A stretch of 64,000 nucleotides of DNA from Dyadobacter endophyticus (GCF_014641595.1 NZ_BMIA01000003.1:496001-560000); one strand, 5' to 3'. Shown: positions 26,030 to 36,259, counted from the stretch's first letter. Notes: generated from the sequence alone by a model not told the origin. Numbers and translations are program-made.

Positions 26030-27508
26030 TTATTTCATCCACCAAACCTTGGCCGTAACCGGTACTGCCGCAGGCGCGTTTATATTACCATCACGTGAGG
26101 TGGACGTGTATGGAACACGTTTGGGCAATGCATTGCCAACGACAGATTTCGCTGCAACAGTCCATTGTCCGGGAACGTAGCTCGCATTGGTAGTAGCAAC
26201 CGGCGATTTTTCAGGATAGCCAGTACGCGCCTGATCCCAGAACGACTCATATCCCTGACGGAACATGGCAACCCATTTTTGGTAAATGATCGCTTTCAGT
26301 TTGGCCTCCATATTGCCGGTCGACGGGTACTCGTAAACTCCGCCTTTTGCGATCTTTTTGGCGTCGAACGCAATATTGAATTTCGCATATGCCGCCGTTA
26401 CCGCCTTGTCATAGAACTCTTTCGCCTTGGCGTCGTTCCCGATGCGGAGGTAGGACTCGGAGAGCATGAAATAGACCTCATCAATACTAAAAAAGTAGAA
26501 TGGGTCGGTTGCGGTCATTTTTGCTACGCTGGGCGTGTTGGGTCCAATCGCTGTATTAAGGAAATCACCTTGTTCGAGGCCGGATTGACCGGTGGTGCCG
26601 GGTGTAAAGTAAGCTGCGAGCCTGGCATCGTCTCCGTTTGCCTGCAAATAAGTCTGGAGCGTCCGGCTCAAACGCAGGTTGGTTCCTGTATTCAGCTGGC
26701 GTACGTTGTTCTCGTACAATGGATTGCTGCGGTTCGGTTCGTCTACAAACTTGGTAACCGCCGCATCATCTTCCAGTAATGGCGTATTCGCGTCAAGCAT
26801 TGCTTTGATAGCTGCGACAGCCTGAGTTGCATTCGGGCTCGCGGTTTGGCGGAGATACATTTTCAGCTTCAATGTGTTCACGAAACGTTTCCACTGGTCA
26901 ATCTGATTGGCTGCGCTTAAACCTCCGTACACGAGGTCGGACGACACCGCAGTTGATTTGCCATTGTTAAAATCAAGTGCCAGGGCAGCGTCGAGCCTTT
27001 TCAGCAATTCCGCGTACACGGCAGGACCGTCGTCATACTTCGGTGCTTTGATTGTTTCAACCTGTAATGCCTCAATCAGCGGAATTTTGTCAAACCAGTC
27101 GGCCAGCATCTGAAAGCCATAAGTTTGCACGGCCACCGCTTGCAATACCATGTTGTTGTTACCGGTTGCAGTTGCCTTGATCTTCACATCTTCGAAGTCG
27201 TTCAGACCACCTGCGTACAATTCTGTCCATGCGATATTGTAGTCCGACGGTTGGAGATCGTAAGAATCGATGCCACGGTACTGAGAGCTCGCATTGGACT
27301 GCGTCCAGTGCTGTGACCAAAGTCCGCCGATGATCGCAAAATCGCCTCCAACGACACCAAGAACCGAGGCCTGCGCTGCGGGCAGCACAAATTCGGGCGC
27401 TACGTTCGTCGGGTTATTGGGATCTTCGTTTACGTCCAGCCAGTCGTTGCAGGAGCCCAGTGAAAGCGCCGCAAGAAGCAGGACACTATTTTTTATAATA
27501 CCTTTCAT
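26030..27508 (-). CDS. SusD-like lipoprotein, SusD_2-type (locus B)
   Basis: A 492-residue lipoprotein with lipobox LGSC (Cys20), then NDWLDVNEDPNNPTNVAPEFVLPAAQ, the typical opening of the SusD-like_2 group. Further blocks are the TPR-like helices LQAVAVQTYGFQMLADWFDKIPLIEAL and the C-terminal ISDEVYFMLSESY-type helix (SIDEVYFMLSESYLRIGNDAKAKEFYDKAV). It forms the surface lid of the cognate SusC, whose gene ends 11 bp upstream. SusD_2 proteins are frequently found in loci without glycosidases. Confidence 0.94.
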   Translation of the reverse strand: MKGIIKNSVLLLAALSLGSCNDWLDVNEDPNNPTNVAPEFVLPAAQASVLGVVGGDFAIIGGLWSQHWTQSNASSQYRGIDSYDLQPSDYNIAWTELYAGGLNDFEDVKIKATATGNNNMVLQAVAVQTYGFQMLADWFDKIPLIEALQVETIKAPKYDDGPAVYAELLKRLDAALALDFNNGKSTAVSSDLVYGGLSAANQIDQWKRFVNTLKLKMYLRQTASPNATQAVAAIKAMLDANTPLLEDDAAVTKFVDEPNRSNPLYENNVRQLNTGTNLRLSRTLQTYLQANGDDARLAAYFTPGTTGQSGLEQGDFLNTAIGPNTPSVAKMTATDPFYFFSIDEVYFMLSESYLRIGNDAKAKEFYDKAVTAAYAKFNIAFDAKKIAKGGVYEYPSTGNMEAKLKAIIYQKWVAMFRQGYESFWDQARTGYPEKSPVATTNASYVPGQWTVAAKSVVGNALPKRVPYTSTSRDGNINAPAAVPVTAKVWWMK

Positions 27509-27519
27509 TTGAATCCTAA

Positions 27520-30500
27520 TTAGAATGATAGATTTAACTGAACGCCGTACGTTGCGGTAGAAGGGCCGGCAGAGAATTCACCATACAGGTTTTTCAGGCT
27601 GGTTCCGAACGTATTGGCTTCCGGGTCTACGACGTGGTTAGCCTTTGGCGTCCACAAAACGAGGTTGCGACCGAAAATACCCACCGATGCACCCCTTACC
27701 GGCAGCTTTTCCAGCGACTTCTTAGGCACGGTGTATGTGAGCGACACGTTTCTTAGTTTGAAGAAAGTTTTCGGCAACACGTGGTTATATTCGTTAGCTG
27801 ATGTCGATCCACCGTAGTAAGTGAACACATCGGCACGAGATACAGGAACAGTGTTTGTCGCATAAGTATTATCTCCGGTTTTGATCACCGAACCCGGCAC
27901 AACAAACGGCTCGCGGTCGTTGTATTGAGACAAATATGAGTTACCGTTGAAGTAGTTCAAACGAGCGGTGTAGGAGTAAAACACCCCTCCGTTACGATAG
28001 TCGCCGTTCGCGCTGAACTTGAAACCTTTGTAGTCCAGGTAGGTTGAGATACCCAAAGTATAGTTCGGGTTGACAGAACCTCTGTAAGTTTCTTCCGAGC
28101 TCACCAGCGGCAAACCCGTTGTTTCGTTTACGATCGTATTTCCGTTCGGGTCACGCTGTACATCAGGAGAATAGATGGCGCCCAGCGGCTTGCCTACCAC
28201 CGCACGCAGCTTCACGTTGTAGCTGCTGTTCAGGAGGATGTTTCCTGATCCGCCTTCCAGACCCAGTGATTCTACTTCGTTCCAAATCTTGTTGTAGTTT
28301 ACTGTAACGCCCCATTCGAATTTCTCAGCGCGTATCGGGATCAGGTTCAATGCCAATTCAACCCCTTTGTTCCTTACGCTACCCAGGTTGACCGTCTGCG
28401 TCGTAGCACCGGTTGCCGGTTCGAGGGCGAGGCTAATGATCTGGTTTTTGGTCAGCTTGTTGTAATAACTCAGGTCAAGGCCAACGCGTTTTCCGAAGAA
28501 ACCCAACTCAAGACCTCCTTCGTATTCGGTCGAGATCTCAGGTTTCAGATTCTGGTTTCCGAGGTTATTTGACACTTCATAAGCATTCAAACCACCGAAT
28601 GGGAAGTTGATGTTACCAAAGCCACCCGCACGCGTAGAGCCCGGCACATATACAGAATAGACCTGATAAGGATCAGCATCGTTACCCGCAGATGCGGCCG
28701 CGAAACGTACTTTCACGAAAGGAATTTCTGCCGGCAGTTTGAACACGTCGGACAATACGGCGCTGATGCTCGCGCTCGGATAGAAGTATGAGTTTTTGCC
28801 TTTTGGCAGCGTGCTCGTCCAGTCGTTACGCGCACCTACTGTGAGGTACAACCAGTTGTCGAAACCGAATGTGGCCTGCCCATAGATACCTACCAGACGG
28901 CGCTTACTTGATGTAGCGAAAGTAGTAGGCGTCACAGAGCTATTCGAGAGGCTGTAAAACCCAGGAAGATCGAGGTTGGTCACCTTCGCAAAGTTGGTTA
29001 GTGCGGTTCTTTCATTGAGGTTGTGCCCAAAGAATGCCTGCACGTCAAAACGGGATCCGAAATTGTGTTTGAAATTAAAGATCAGATCGCTGTTGAACTG
29101 GCGGTTTTGTTTTGCCAATTGCGAAACACTACCGAAAACGTCATTGGCAGTACTGTTTGGCGTGCCGTCAGCGATTTTTCCAACATTACCCCAGTCTTTC
29201 TGGAATGCGTCGGAATAGTCACCACCCACTCTGAATCTCACATCCAGACTTTTCAGCAACTGATAACCAAATTCGATGTTACCGAAAATACGGTCCTCAT
29301 CATAGTTGTTACCCTGATTGTACAATGTCCAGTAAGGGTTCTGAGCGTATGGGGTGAAATAGTTATCCAACGTCATGAACTTGTAGTACGGGCTGCTAGG
29401 ATCCAGCAGCGCTTTTGAATCGACGATCGAGTGGTCGCGCGGGATCTGGATGATCTCCTGCCATACTACTTTACCTCCGCCCGCATCGTCGCCCTGGCCG
29501 GTTGCTACCGCCTTCTGGTTTTTGTGAACGTAGTTGATATTGGAGTTTACAAAGAACTTATCCAGTTTCAAACCACCATTCAGGCTCAATGTGTTACGCT
29601 TGTACGAGTCAGCATTGGTAGGAACGATCCCGTCAGCCGTTGCATTGGAATATGCTACACGGTAATTGGCGGTTTCGGTGCCGCCCGAAACGGCAATGCT
29701 GTTGTTCCACTCATAACCTTTGTCGAAGAAATCTTTCAGGTTGTCTTCCTGTGCCGAGAAAGGTTTCAGCATTTGTGAATTGTCCACAACATTACCCCAA
29801 AGGCGTGTCTTGCCATCGAGTTTGGGGCCCCACGAACCGTTTTCGATGCGGTCGAACAAGCCACTCCATCCCTGGCCATAAGTATTTTGCAGGTGGGGAA
29901 CGCGCAGGATTTGGGATTGTGCGAATGATGACGAAATATCCACCTGCGTTTTACCCGACTTACCTCTTTTGGTAGTAATCAGGATCGCACCGTTGGCTGC
30001 GCGGCTACCATACAATGCGGATGCCGAGATACCTTTCAATACGGTAATGCTTTCAATCTCATTAGGGTTGATATCGTTCATCTGGTTACCGAAGTCCATC
30101 GAACGGTTGAAGTCATCGTTGCTGTTTTGCGCGTTGGTCGATGAAGTATTACCGCGGTTGTTCATCGGCACACCGTCGATGACGAATAGCGGCTGGTTGT
30201 TACCGGTCACAGAGTTGAAACCACGGATGTTAAGTACGGTCGACGCGCCCGGTGCTCCCGAAGCGGTGTTGACCGAAAGACCGGGCACGCGGGCGTTAAG
30301 GGCGTCGAGCGGGCTGGTGTTACGGGCTTCTGTGATAGATGTGTTGGTAATCGTGGCGGTACTATAACCGAGTGATTTACGCTCACGCGAAATACCGAGC
30401 GCGGTTACGACCACTTCTCCCAGTTGCTGGGCATCGGCTGCCAATGTTACGTTGATCGTCGATTTCGAACCTACCGCAATACTTTGGCTCAGGTAACCTA

Positions 30501-30726
30501 CAAATGAGAACACGAGTGTTCCGGAAGAAGGGACTGAAATGGTGTACTTACCGTCGATATCACTGGTGATACCTCTGGTTGTACCTTTTAGGGTAATGTT
30601 CACACCGGGTAGCACGCTTCCGTCATCGGCGGTTACAACTCCCGATACTTGTTTATCCTGGGCAAATGCCTGCCAACCAGGAATTAACAAGCACCCTAAG
30701 AATAGAAACAGTAGAGTCTTTCTCAT
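27520..30726 (-). CDS. SusC/RagA-family TonB-linked outer-membrane transporter (locus B)
   Basis: A 1068-residue transporter: signal peptide (MRKTLLFLFLGCLLIPGWQAFAQ), carboxypeptidase-regulatory-like domain (about 27-110, GVVTADDGSVLPGVNITLKGTTRG), TonB-box-like LGEVVVTALGISRERKS, plug with NIRGFNSVTGNNQPLFVIDGVPMNNRG and SALYGSRAANGAILITTKRG, then a barrel ending in ...YGVQLNLSF. There is no STN domain, so no FecR-type signalling is expected. It heads the four-gene operon of locus B and has a well-formed promoter at 30777-30807. Its N-terminus is closely related to that of the divergent locus C SusC, indicating paralogy. Confidence 0.96.
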   Translation of the reverse strand: MRKTLLFLFLGCLLIPGWQAFAQDKQVSGVVTADDGSVLPGVNITLKGTTRGITSDIDGKYTISVPSSGTLVFSFVGYLSQSIAVGSKSTINVTLAADAQQLGEVVVTALGISRERKSLGYSTATITNTSITEARNTSPLDALNARVPGLSVNTASGAPGASTVLNIRGFNSVTGNNQPLFVIDGVPMNNRGNTSSTNAQNSNDDFNRSMDFGNQMNDINPNEIESITVLKGISASALYGSRAANGAILITTKRGKSGKTQVDISSSFAQSQILRVPHLQNTYGQGWSGLFDRIENGSWGPKLDGKTRLWGNVVDNSQMLKPFSAQEDNLKDFFDKGYEWNNSIAVSGGTETANYRVAYSNATADGIVPTNADSYKRNTLSLNGGLKLDKFFVNSNINYVHKNQKAVATGQGDDAGGGKVVWQEIIQIPRDHSIVDSKALLDPSSPYYKFMTLDNYFTPYAQNPYWTLYNQGNNYDEDRIFGNIEFGYQLLKSLDVRFRVGGDYSDAFQKDWGNVGKIADGTPNSTANDVFGSVSQLAKQNRQFNSDLIFNFKHNFGSRFDVQAFFGHNLNERTALTNFAKVTNLDLPGFYSLSNSSVTPTTFATSSKRRLVGIYGQATFGFDNWLYLTVGARNDWTSTLPKGKNSYFYPSASISAVLSDVFKLPAEIPFVKVRFAAASAGNDADPYQVYSVYVPGSTRAGGFGNINFPFGGLNAYEVSNNLGNQNLKPEISTEYEGGLELGFFGKRVGLDLSYYNKLTKNQIISLALEPATGATTQTVNLGSVRNKGVELALNLIPIRAEKFEWGVTVNYNKIWNEVESLGLEGGSGNILLNSSYNVKLRAVVGKPLGAIYSPDVQRDPNGNTIVNETTGLPLVSSEETYRGSVNPNYTLGISTYLDYKGFKFSANGDYRNGGVFYSYTARLNYFNGNSYLSQYNDREPFVVPGSVIKTGDNTYATNTVPVSRADVFTYYGGSTSANEYNHVLPKTFFKLRNVSLTYTVPKKSLEKLPVRGASVGIFGRNLVLWTPKANHVVDPEANTFGTSLKNLYGEFSAGPSTATYGVQLNLSF

Positions 30727-30776
30727 ACAAAGGATTTAAAGTTTGTTTAAATAGGACATTAATTGCGTCAAGGTTA

Positions 30777-30807
30777 CAAAAATAATCGTTGTTTCAATCA
30801 ATTACAA
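30777..30807 (-). promoter_or_regulatory. Promoter of the locus B susC operon
   Basis: On the minus strand: TTG (30805-30807), 20 nt, TATTTTTG (30777-30784). This fits the Bacteroidota consensus and gives a leader of about 40 nt before the ATG at 30726. Confidence 0.65.
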
Positions 30808-31000
30808 TGCCGTACAAATCAATGTCCAGAATATAATTTGGCATAAATCAACTTTCATTGTCAGTTTGTTAGCGCGAAGCAGCAAAATGCTTCTATAAAC
30901 GTATTTGTTAGAACTTCACGTTTTCCGCCACATTCGCAATCAAAATCGCAACACGCTTCCCCTTTCCTTAGATGAATTTCAAACAATTCAAATATTTGCT

Positions 31001-31064
31001 AAAAGCGGCTTACCTCTGTGGGTGCAGTTTTTGGTCTAAAATAAGCCGCTTTTTGGACCAAAAA
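31001..31064. repeat. Two interlocking inverted repeats
   Basis: Repeat 1: AAAAGCGGCTTA (31001-31012) with TAAGCCGCTTTT (31042-31053). Repeat 2: TTTTTGGTC (31028-31036) with GACCAAAAA (31056-31064). Both are perfect. The arms interleave (1-2-1'-2'). Repeat 1 is followed by a T-rich stretch and may act as a plus-strand terminator of an unseen transcript, or the whole may be a DNA-level regulatory site. Confidence 0.55.
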
Positions 31065-31432
31065 AATTTATATTAATGTACAAACAATATTAAAAAAATC
31101 CAAATATTTATCAAAAATTCCTCGATAGGCGGGCATTCTTTATCTTCAAAATTTTTAACCGCCGCTTTATTTAGATTCATTCTTTCAAAATGCCGCGTAT
31201 ACAGGTACCGTACTTCACATGCCCGTATTTACACCGTCCGGTATGTTTGGTGCCTATAAATGTAAAATCCTCAAAAAAAGGCACGCTCAGTTAACAATTA
31301 GTTAAAATCAAGCCCATTTTTGAAAAATTCGCATATTTAAAAAAATTGCAAAAATTTACCACAAATGCATATAAAATTCTCCATTTAACCCCCTATAACC
31401 AAACTAAATTTTGATATTTCGCAAACAAATGG

Positions 31433-31462
31433 TTGTAATGGTTAAACTAATAGTTATTTTTG
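31433..31462 (+). promoter_or_regulatory. Promoter of the locus C susC operon
   Basis: TTG (31433-31435), 19 nt, TATTTTTG (31455-31462): the best consensus-and-spacing match in the window. Transcription would begin about 37 nt before the ATG at 31506. The leader carries AAACCTAACTT (31483-31493), also present before locus D susC. Confidence 0.7.
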
Positions 31463-31505
31463 CAACAGTATGTTTACATAACAAACCTAACTTTAAGACT
31501 AATTT

Positions 31506-34500
31506 ATGAGGAAGACTTTATGCTCCTTATTGGGGTGTTTGCTGCTATTAGTGACGCAGCTTCATGCCCAGGATCTCGCCGTGACCGGCAAGGTCACCGC
31601 AGACGACGGCTCGATACTTCCGGGCGTCAACATTTCTTTGAAAGGTACTACTCGCGGTACCACCACCGACACCCAGGGCCAGTACACGATTTCCACTACT
31701 ACCGGGGCTACGCTTGTTTTCAGTTTTATCGGTTTTCAAACACAGGAAGTGATTGTTGGAAACCAGTCGGCCATCAACGTAACGCTAAAAAATGATGTCA
31801 GCCAGCTTCAAGAAGTGGTGGTAACCGCCCTTGGACAAGAGCGTAAAAGAAACGAGCTCGTGTACGCGGCCCAGCAGATCAACAACGAACAGATCGTACA
31901 GGCGCGTAACCCGAACGTAATGAATTCGCTCGCGGGTAAAATCGCTGGTCTTGATATCAAAACCAACAACAACATGGGTGGATCGACCAGCGCGATCATC
32001 CGTGGTTACAAATCCATTACAGGCAACAACCAGGCATTGTGGGTAATCGACGGTGTGCCTGTGTCGAACGCCAATACCAACTCGTCCGACCAGCAGACAG
32101 GTCGCGCCGGAACCGACTACGGTAATGCGGCTTCCGATATCAACCCAGACAACATTGCATCCATCAACGTCCTGAAAGGCGCTGCTGCAACCGCACTTTA
32201 CGGTTCACGTGCTTCAAACGGTGTGATTTTGGTAACTACCAAACAAGGTCGCAAAAACAGCTTCGACGTAACAGTGAACAGCGGTGTTACCTGGGGTAAG
32301 ATCGACAAGAGCACTTATGTGAAATACCAGAATGAATATGGCGCAGGTTATGGCGGCGATGGTTCAAAAAACCAGTTCTACCGGGGTAACCTGGGTTCAG
32401 GTGAAGGCGATATCGCTGTTTTTGACGCGGATGCCTCTTTCGGGCCCAAATTTGATCCGAGCAGAATGGTGTATCAATGGGATGCATTTGATCCTTCCTC
32501 CCCGACTTTCGGTAAAATGACCCCGTGGGTTGCTGCTAAGAACGGTCCGGCCGCATTCTTTGAAACGGCGGTAACCTCCAACCAAAGCATCAGCATCCTC
32601 GGTGGCGGTGAAAACACGACATTTAAAGTAGGTTATACCCGCAGCGACGAAAAAGGTGTTCTGCCTAACAGTAAACTCGGCAAGAACCTTTTCAATTTCT
32701 CGGCTTCTTTTGACCTGACCAAGAAACTGACCATCTCAGCCAACGCAAACTACTCGCAGGTAAAAGGTATAGGACGTTACGGAACCGGTTATGATGGCAA
32801 AAACCCCAACCAGCAATTCAGACAGTGGTTCCAGACCAACGTGGACCTGCTTGAGCAGAAAGCCGCCTATTTCAGAAACAGACAGGATGTGACCTGGAAC
32901 TGGGGCAGCCCTACCAAGCCCTTCGATCAGAACGGCCCTATCTACTCAGAGAACCCGTATTTCTCCCGTTACGAGAACTTCTCGAACGATTCGCGTGACA
33001 ACATCTTCGGTTACGCCGCTGCGGTTTACAAAATCGCCCCATGGGTTGACCTCACCACCCGCTTTGCTTACAACGGCACGCAGGATATGCAGGAAGAGCG
33101 CATTGCATTCGGCAGCTCGGACCCTGCTCAATATAAACGCTACAACAGAAGCTTCAACGAGACTAACCTCGATGTGATCTTCAACTTCCGCAAAGCGATC
33201 ACGAAGGATATCAACTTCTCCGGTTTGGCGGGGGGAAGCATGCGCCGCTCGACTGAAAGTGCAATCCGTGCACAAACTAACGGCGGTATGGTCGTACCAG
33301 GTCTGTTCTCCCTTTCGAACTCGATTAACCCGATCGAAGCACCGACCGAAACTTACAGGAGAATCGGGGTGGATGGTCTTTATGCGCAGGCATCATTTGG
33401 TTACAAAGACCTTGTAAACCTCGACCTGACCGCAAGACAGGACAAATCGACCACGTTGGTCAAAGGGGAAAATACGTACTTCTACCCTGCGATTGGCGCC
33501 AACTTCAACATCTCGAACCTCGAAGGATTGAAAAGACTTGGCTGGCTGACCATGGCGAAACTGAGCGCCAACTACGCAGAAGTAGGTAACGATGCGCCAT
33601 GGGGAAGCACCATCGACGTGTACGACAAGCCAACCGGGCTAGGCAGCATCCCTTACTTCACGCTGAGAAACACAAAAAACAATCGGGAACTGAAACCGGA
33701 AAGGACCAAAAACTATGAATTCGGTCTTGAAAGTGCATTCCTGAACGACCGCGTAGGTTTCAACTTCACTTATTACCGTTCGTCCACGCTCGATCAGATA
33801 CTTCCTGTATCCATCACCGCTGCAACCGGCTATGCATTCCGTTACGTAAACTCGGGTGAAGTACAGAACAAGGGTATTGAGATCTCTGCTTATGTAACGC
33901 CCATTAAAGTGCAGAACTTCTCGTGGACATTGAATCTGAACTTTGCAAGAAACCGTAACAAGGTGATCAGCCTGTACGGCAAAGGCGACCAGGAAGTAAC
34001 CAATGTTACAATCGCCAGCCTTCAGGGTGGCGTTTCTATCAACGCGGCAAAAGGACAACCCTTCGGTATCATTCGCGGGACAGATTTCATGTATCATGAA
34101 GGAACAGGCGAGAAAATCGTTAAATCTAACGGTATCTATGCGGCTACTTCCGCCTCCGATAAAATCATCGGTAACCCGAACCCAGACTGGATCGCGGGTG
34201 TAAGCAACACATTGAAATACAAAACATTGTCACTGAGCTTCCTGCTCGACATCCGTCATGGCGGCGACATATGGTCGCTTGACCAGTGGTATGGCGAAGG
34301 AACCGGTCTTTACCCGATTACGGCAGGCTTGAATGAGCTGGGAAATCCTAAAAGATCGCCTGTTGCACAAGGCGGTGGTGTATTGTTCCCGGGTGTACAA
34401 GCCGACGGAACGAAAAACACCGTACGTGCTGCGAACGTTGACGGAAACGGCGCCACGGCATATGGTTACCCTGGCAACCCGCCAAGAGCGATGTACATCT

Positions 34501-34760
34501 ATGACGCGAGCTACATCAAACTCAGAGAGGTTGCCCTTACTTACGCGCTTCCTCAGGAGATCGTAAGCAAACTGCGCGCATTCAAGTCGATCGACATCTC
34601 GTTAATCGGACGTAACCTTTGGATCCTTCACAAAAACATGGAATTCCAGGATCCGGAAGAAGGTCTGGGTTCCGGCTTGCTGAATGGTGCAGGCGGTTAC
34701 CAAAGCGGTGCTTACCCGGCTGTAAGAAACTATGGTTTCAATGTTAAATTCCGTTTCTAA
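31506..34760 (+). CDS. SusC/RagA-family TonB-linked outer-membrane transporter (locus C)
   Basis: A 1084-residue transporter: signal peptide (MRKTLCSLLGCLLLLVTQLHAQ), carboxypeptidase-regulatory-like domain (about 26-110, GKVTADDGSILPGVNISLKGTTRG), LQEVVVTALGQERKR, plug with IIRGYKSITGNNQALWVIDGVPV and TALYGSRASNGVILVTTKQG, and a barrel ending ...YGFNVKFRF. No STN domain. Paired with a SusD gene 5 bp downstream. It is a diverged paralogue of the locus B protein encoded on the other side of the control region. The codon choice looks uniform and strongly biased, which suggests high expression. Confidence 0.96.
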   Translation: MRKTLCSLLGCLLLLVTQLHAQDLAVTGKVTADDGSILPGVNISLKGTTRGTTTDTQGQYTISTTTGATLVFSFIGFQTQEVIVGNQSAINVTLKNDVSQLQEVVVTALGQERKRNELVYAAQQINNEQIVQARNPNVMNSLAGKIAGLDIKTNNNMGGSTSAIIRGYKSITGNNQALWVIDGVPVSNANTNSSDQQTGRAGTDYGNAASDINPDNIASINVLKGAAATALYGSRASNGVILVTTKQGRKNSFDVTVNSGVTWGKIDKSTYVKYQNEYGAGYGGDGSKNQFYRGNLGSGEGDIAVFDADASFGPKFDPSRMVYQWDAFDPSSPTFGKMTPWVAAKNGPAAFFETAVTSNQSISILGGGENTTFKVGYTRSDEKGVLPNSKLGKNLFNFSASFDLTKKLTISANANYSQVKGIGRYGTGYDGKNPNQQFRQWFQTNVDLLEQKAAYFRNRQDVTWNWGSPTKPFDQNGPIYSENPYFSRYENFSNDSRDNIFGYAAAVYKIAPWVDLTTRFAYNGTQDMQEERIAFGSSDPAQYKRYNRSFNETNLDVIFNFRKAITKDINFSGLAGGSMRRSTESAIRAQTNGGMVVPGLFSLSNSINPIEAPTETYRRIGVDGLYAQASFGYKDLVNLDLTARQDKSTTLVKGENTYFYPAIGANFNISNLEGLKRLGWLTMAKLSANYAEVGNDAPWGSTIDVYDKPTGLGSIPYFTLRNTKNNRELKPERTKNYEFGLESAFLNDRVGFNFTYYRSSTLDQILPVSITAATGYAFRYVNSGEVQNKGIEISAYVTPIKVQNFSWTLNLNFARNRNKVISLYGKGDQEVTNVTIASLQGGVSINAAKGQPFGIIRGTDFMYHEGTGEKIVKSNGIYAATSASDKIIGNPNPDWIAGVSNTLKYKTLSLSFLLDIRHGGDIWSLDQWYGEGTGLYPITAGLNELGNPKRSPVAQGGGVLFPGVQADGTKNTVRAANVDGNGATAYGYPGNPPRAMYIYDASYIKLREVALTYALPQEIVSKLRAFKSIDISLIGRNLWILHKNMEFQDPEEGLGSGLLNGAGGYQSGAYPAVRNYGFNVKFRF

Positions 34761-34765
34761 GCGAT

Positions 34766-36202
34766 ATGAAAAAATTAATCATTCTTTTCCTTCCGTTCCT
34801 GTTGCTGACGGCTTGCGTCGACAGCCTGGACGATTATAATGTGGATACCAAGCGCCCGTCGACGGCACCGCCTGTTACCCTGTTCTCCAATGCATTGAAA
34901 GGCCTGGCCGATACGTTGACCAGCCCGAACGTCAATGTAAACAACTATCGTTTATACACCCAGCAATGGACGACCACCACTTACCTGGACGAACCCCGGT
35001 ACAACGTTACTGCACGTATCATTCCGGAGTCATTCTGGCGAGGACTGTACAAGGGTGTTATCTCAGATTTGAATGAATCGAGAAGACTGATCAACGCGGA
35101 TGCGCTCATGACGCAAGCTACCAAGGATGTGCAGCTTGCGCAGATCGAAGTGGTAGAGGTTATGACCTGGGCTGCATTGGTTAACACCTTTGGTAATATC
35201 CCGTATTCGGAATCAATGAATCCGGAAAACCCGCTTCCTAAGTATGATGACGCCAAAACTGTGTACGACGCGATCCTGGCCCGTCTGGACGCTGCGCTTC
35301 CAAAGCTCGAATCGAAAGGAACACCGTTCGGCGGCGGCGATTTGCTTTACAAGGGCAATATCCCACAATGGGTTAAGTTCGGTAACTCGCTCAAACTCAA
35401 ACTGGCGATGATCATCGCCGACAGCGACCCCGACAAGGCGAAAAAAATGGTAGCAGAAGCAGCCCCGAAAGTATTTACCAGCAACTCGGACAAAGCGGCC
35501 TTCCCATACATTTCGACGCCCCCGAACTACAACCCGATCGCGCAAAACCTGAATGCGCTCTACACCAGCCGTCAGGATTTTATTCCTTCGGCAACGATCG
35601 TCACTCCGATGAACGACCTGAACGACCCGAGAAGGCCTTTCTTCTTCACGACGCTTGAAGGCAAATATGTGGGTGGCCAATACGGTTTCCTCAACACCTA
35701 TTCGAGCTTCTCGCATATCAGCGACAAAGTCATCGATCCGGCTTTCGAAGGGCTACTGCTCGACTACTCCGAAGTTGAATTCCTGCTTGCAGAAGCTGTG
35801 GAAAGAGGTTTCATCACCGGTTCGGCTGCTGATCACTATAATAAGGCGGTAACTGCATCTATCACTTATTGGGGTGGAACCGCCGCAGAAGCGACTGCTT
35901 ACCTGGCACAGCCGAAAGTTGCCTATGCAACAGCGGAAGGAAACTGGAAACAGAAAATCGGCTACCAGAAATGGTTCGCCCTTTACAACAGAGGCTGGGA
36001 ATCGTGGGTTGAATGGAGAAGACTTGACTTCCCCAAACTTTCCCCTCCCTCGGGCGGAAACGTTCCGGCCGGCCTGGCGATCCCTGTACGTATGATCTAC
36101 CCGATCATCGAACAGACCCTCAATGGCGCTAACCGCAGCTCTGCGGCAGATGCTATCGGCGGCGACCTTGCTACTACCAAATTATGGTGGGACAAATTCT
36201 GA
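34766..36202 (+). CDS. SusD-like lipoprotein, SusD_2-type (locus C)
   Basis: A 478-residue lipoprotein with lipobox LTAC (Cys17) followed by VDSLDDYNVDTKRPSTAPPVTLFSNA. Central helices QIEVVEVMTWAALVNTFGNIPYSESMNPENPLPKYDDAKTVYDAILARLDAAL and the C-terminal LLDYSEVEFLLAEAVERGF and WFALYNRGWESWVEWRRL are characteristic of SusD_2 proteins. It is the lid partner of the SusC encoded 5 bp upstream. A long hairpin follows the gene, so locus C seems to be a two-gene operon. Confidence 0.94.
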   Translation: MKKLIILFLPFLLLTACVDSLDDYNVDTKRPSTAPPVTLFSNALKGLADTLTSPNVNVNNYRLYTQQWTTTTYLDEPRYNVTARIIPESFWRGLYKGVISDLNESRRLINADALMTQATKDVQLAQIEVVEVMTWAALVNTFGNIPYSESMNPENPLPKYDDAKTVYDAILARLDAALPKLESKGTPFGGGDLLYKGNIPQWVKFGNSLKLKLAMIIADSDPDKAKKMVAEAAPKVFTSNSDKAAFPYISTPPNYNPIAQNLNALYTSRQDFIPSATIVTPMNDLNDPRRPFFFTTLEGKYVGGQYGFLNTYSSFSHISDKVIDPAFEGLLLDYSEVEFLLAEAVERGFITGSAADHYNKAVTASITYWGGTAAEATAYLAQPKVAYATAEGNWKQKIGYQKWFALYNRGWESWVEWRRLDFPKLSPPSGGNVPAGLAIPVRMIYPIIEQTLNGANRSSAADAIGGDLATTKLWWDKF

Positions 36203-36215
36203 CGGCTATTTATTG

Positions 36216-36259
36216 TATAAACACGAACGGCGGGCCTAGGTCCGCCGTTCGTGTTTATA
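36216..36259 (+). terminator. 18-bp hairpin after locus C
   Basis: A perfect 18-bp stem (36216-36233 with 36242-36259) with an 8-nt loop, 13 bp after the susD stop. No T-run follows, so it may be a processing or stability hairpin as much as a terminator. The remaining spacer to 36407 shows no clear TAnnTTTG box for locus D. Confidence 0.6.

Larger units (their letters stand above)
30727..31505. other. 779-bp non-coding control region between divergent susC genes
   Basis: AT-rich and stop-rich, with no credible ORF. It contains the locus B promoter (30777-30807), the locus C promoter (31433-31462), a small hairpin (GAAGCA 30876-30881 with TGCTTC 30888-30893) and the interlocking inverted repeats at 31001-31064. 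It is far longer than two promoters need. The rest (31065-31430) shows A/T runs but no structure I can name. Confidence 0.7.

Noticed and set aside
31001..31064. A true H-type pseudoknot
   Set aside because: The arm order fits, but the two-base linker cannot cross a 12-bp stem, so simultaneous full pairing is unlikely.
30727..31505. Hidden small gene or tRNA in the 779-bp spacer
   Set aside because: All frames are broken by frequent stops, and I find no cloverleaf with a T-arm. Only promoters and inverted repeats are supported.
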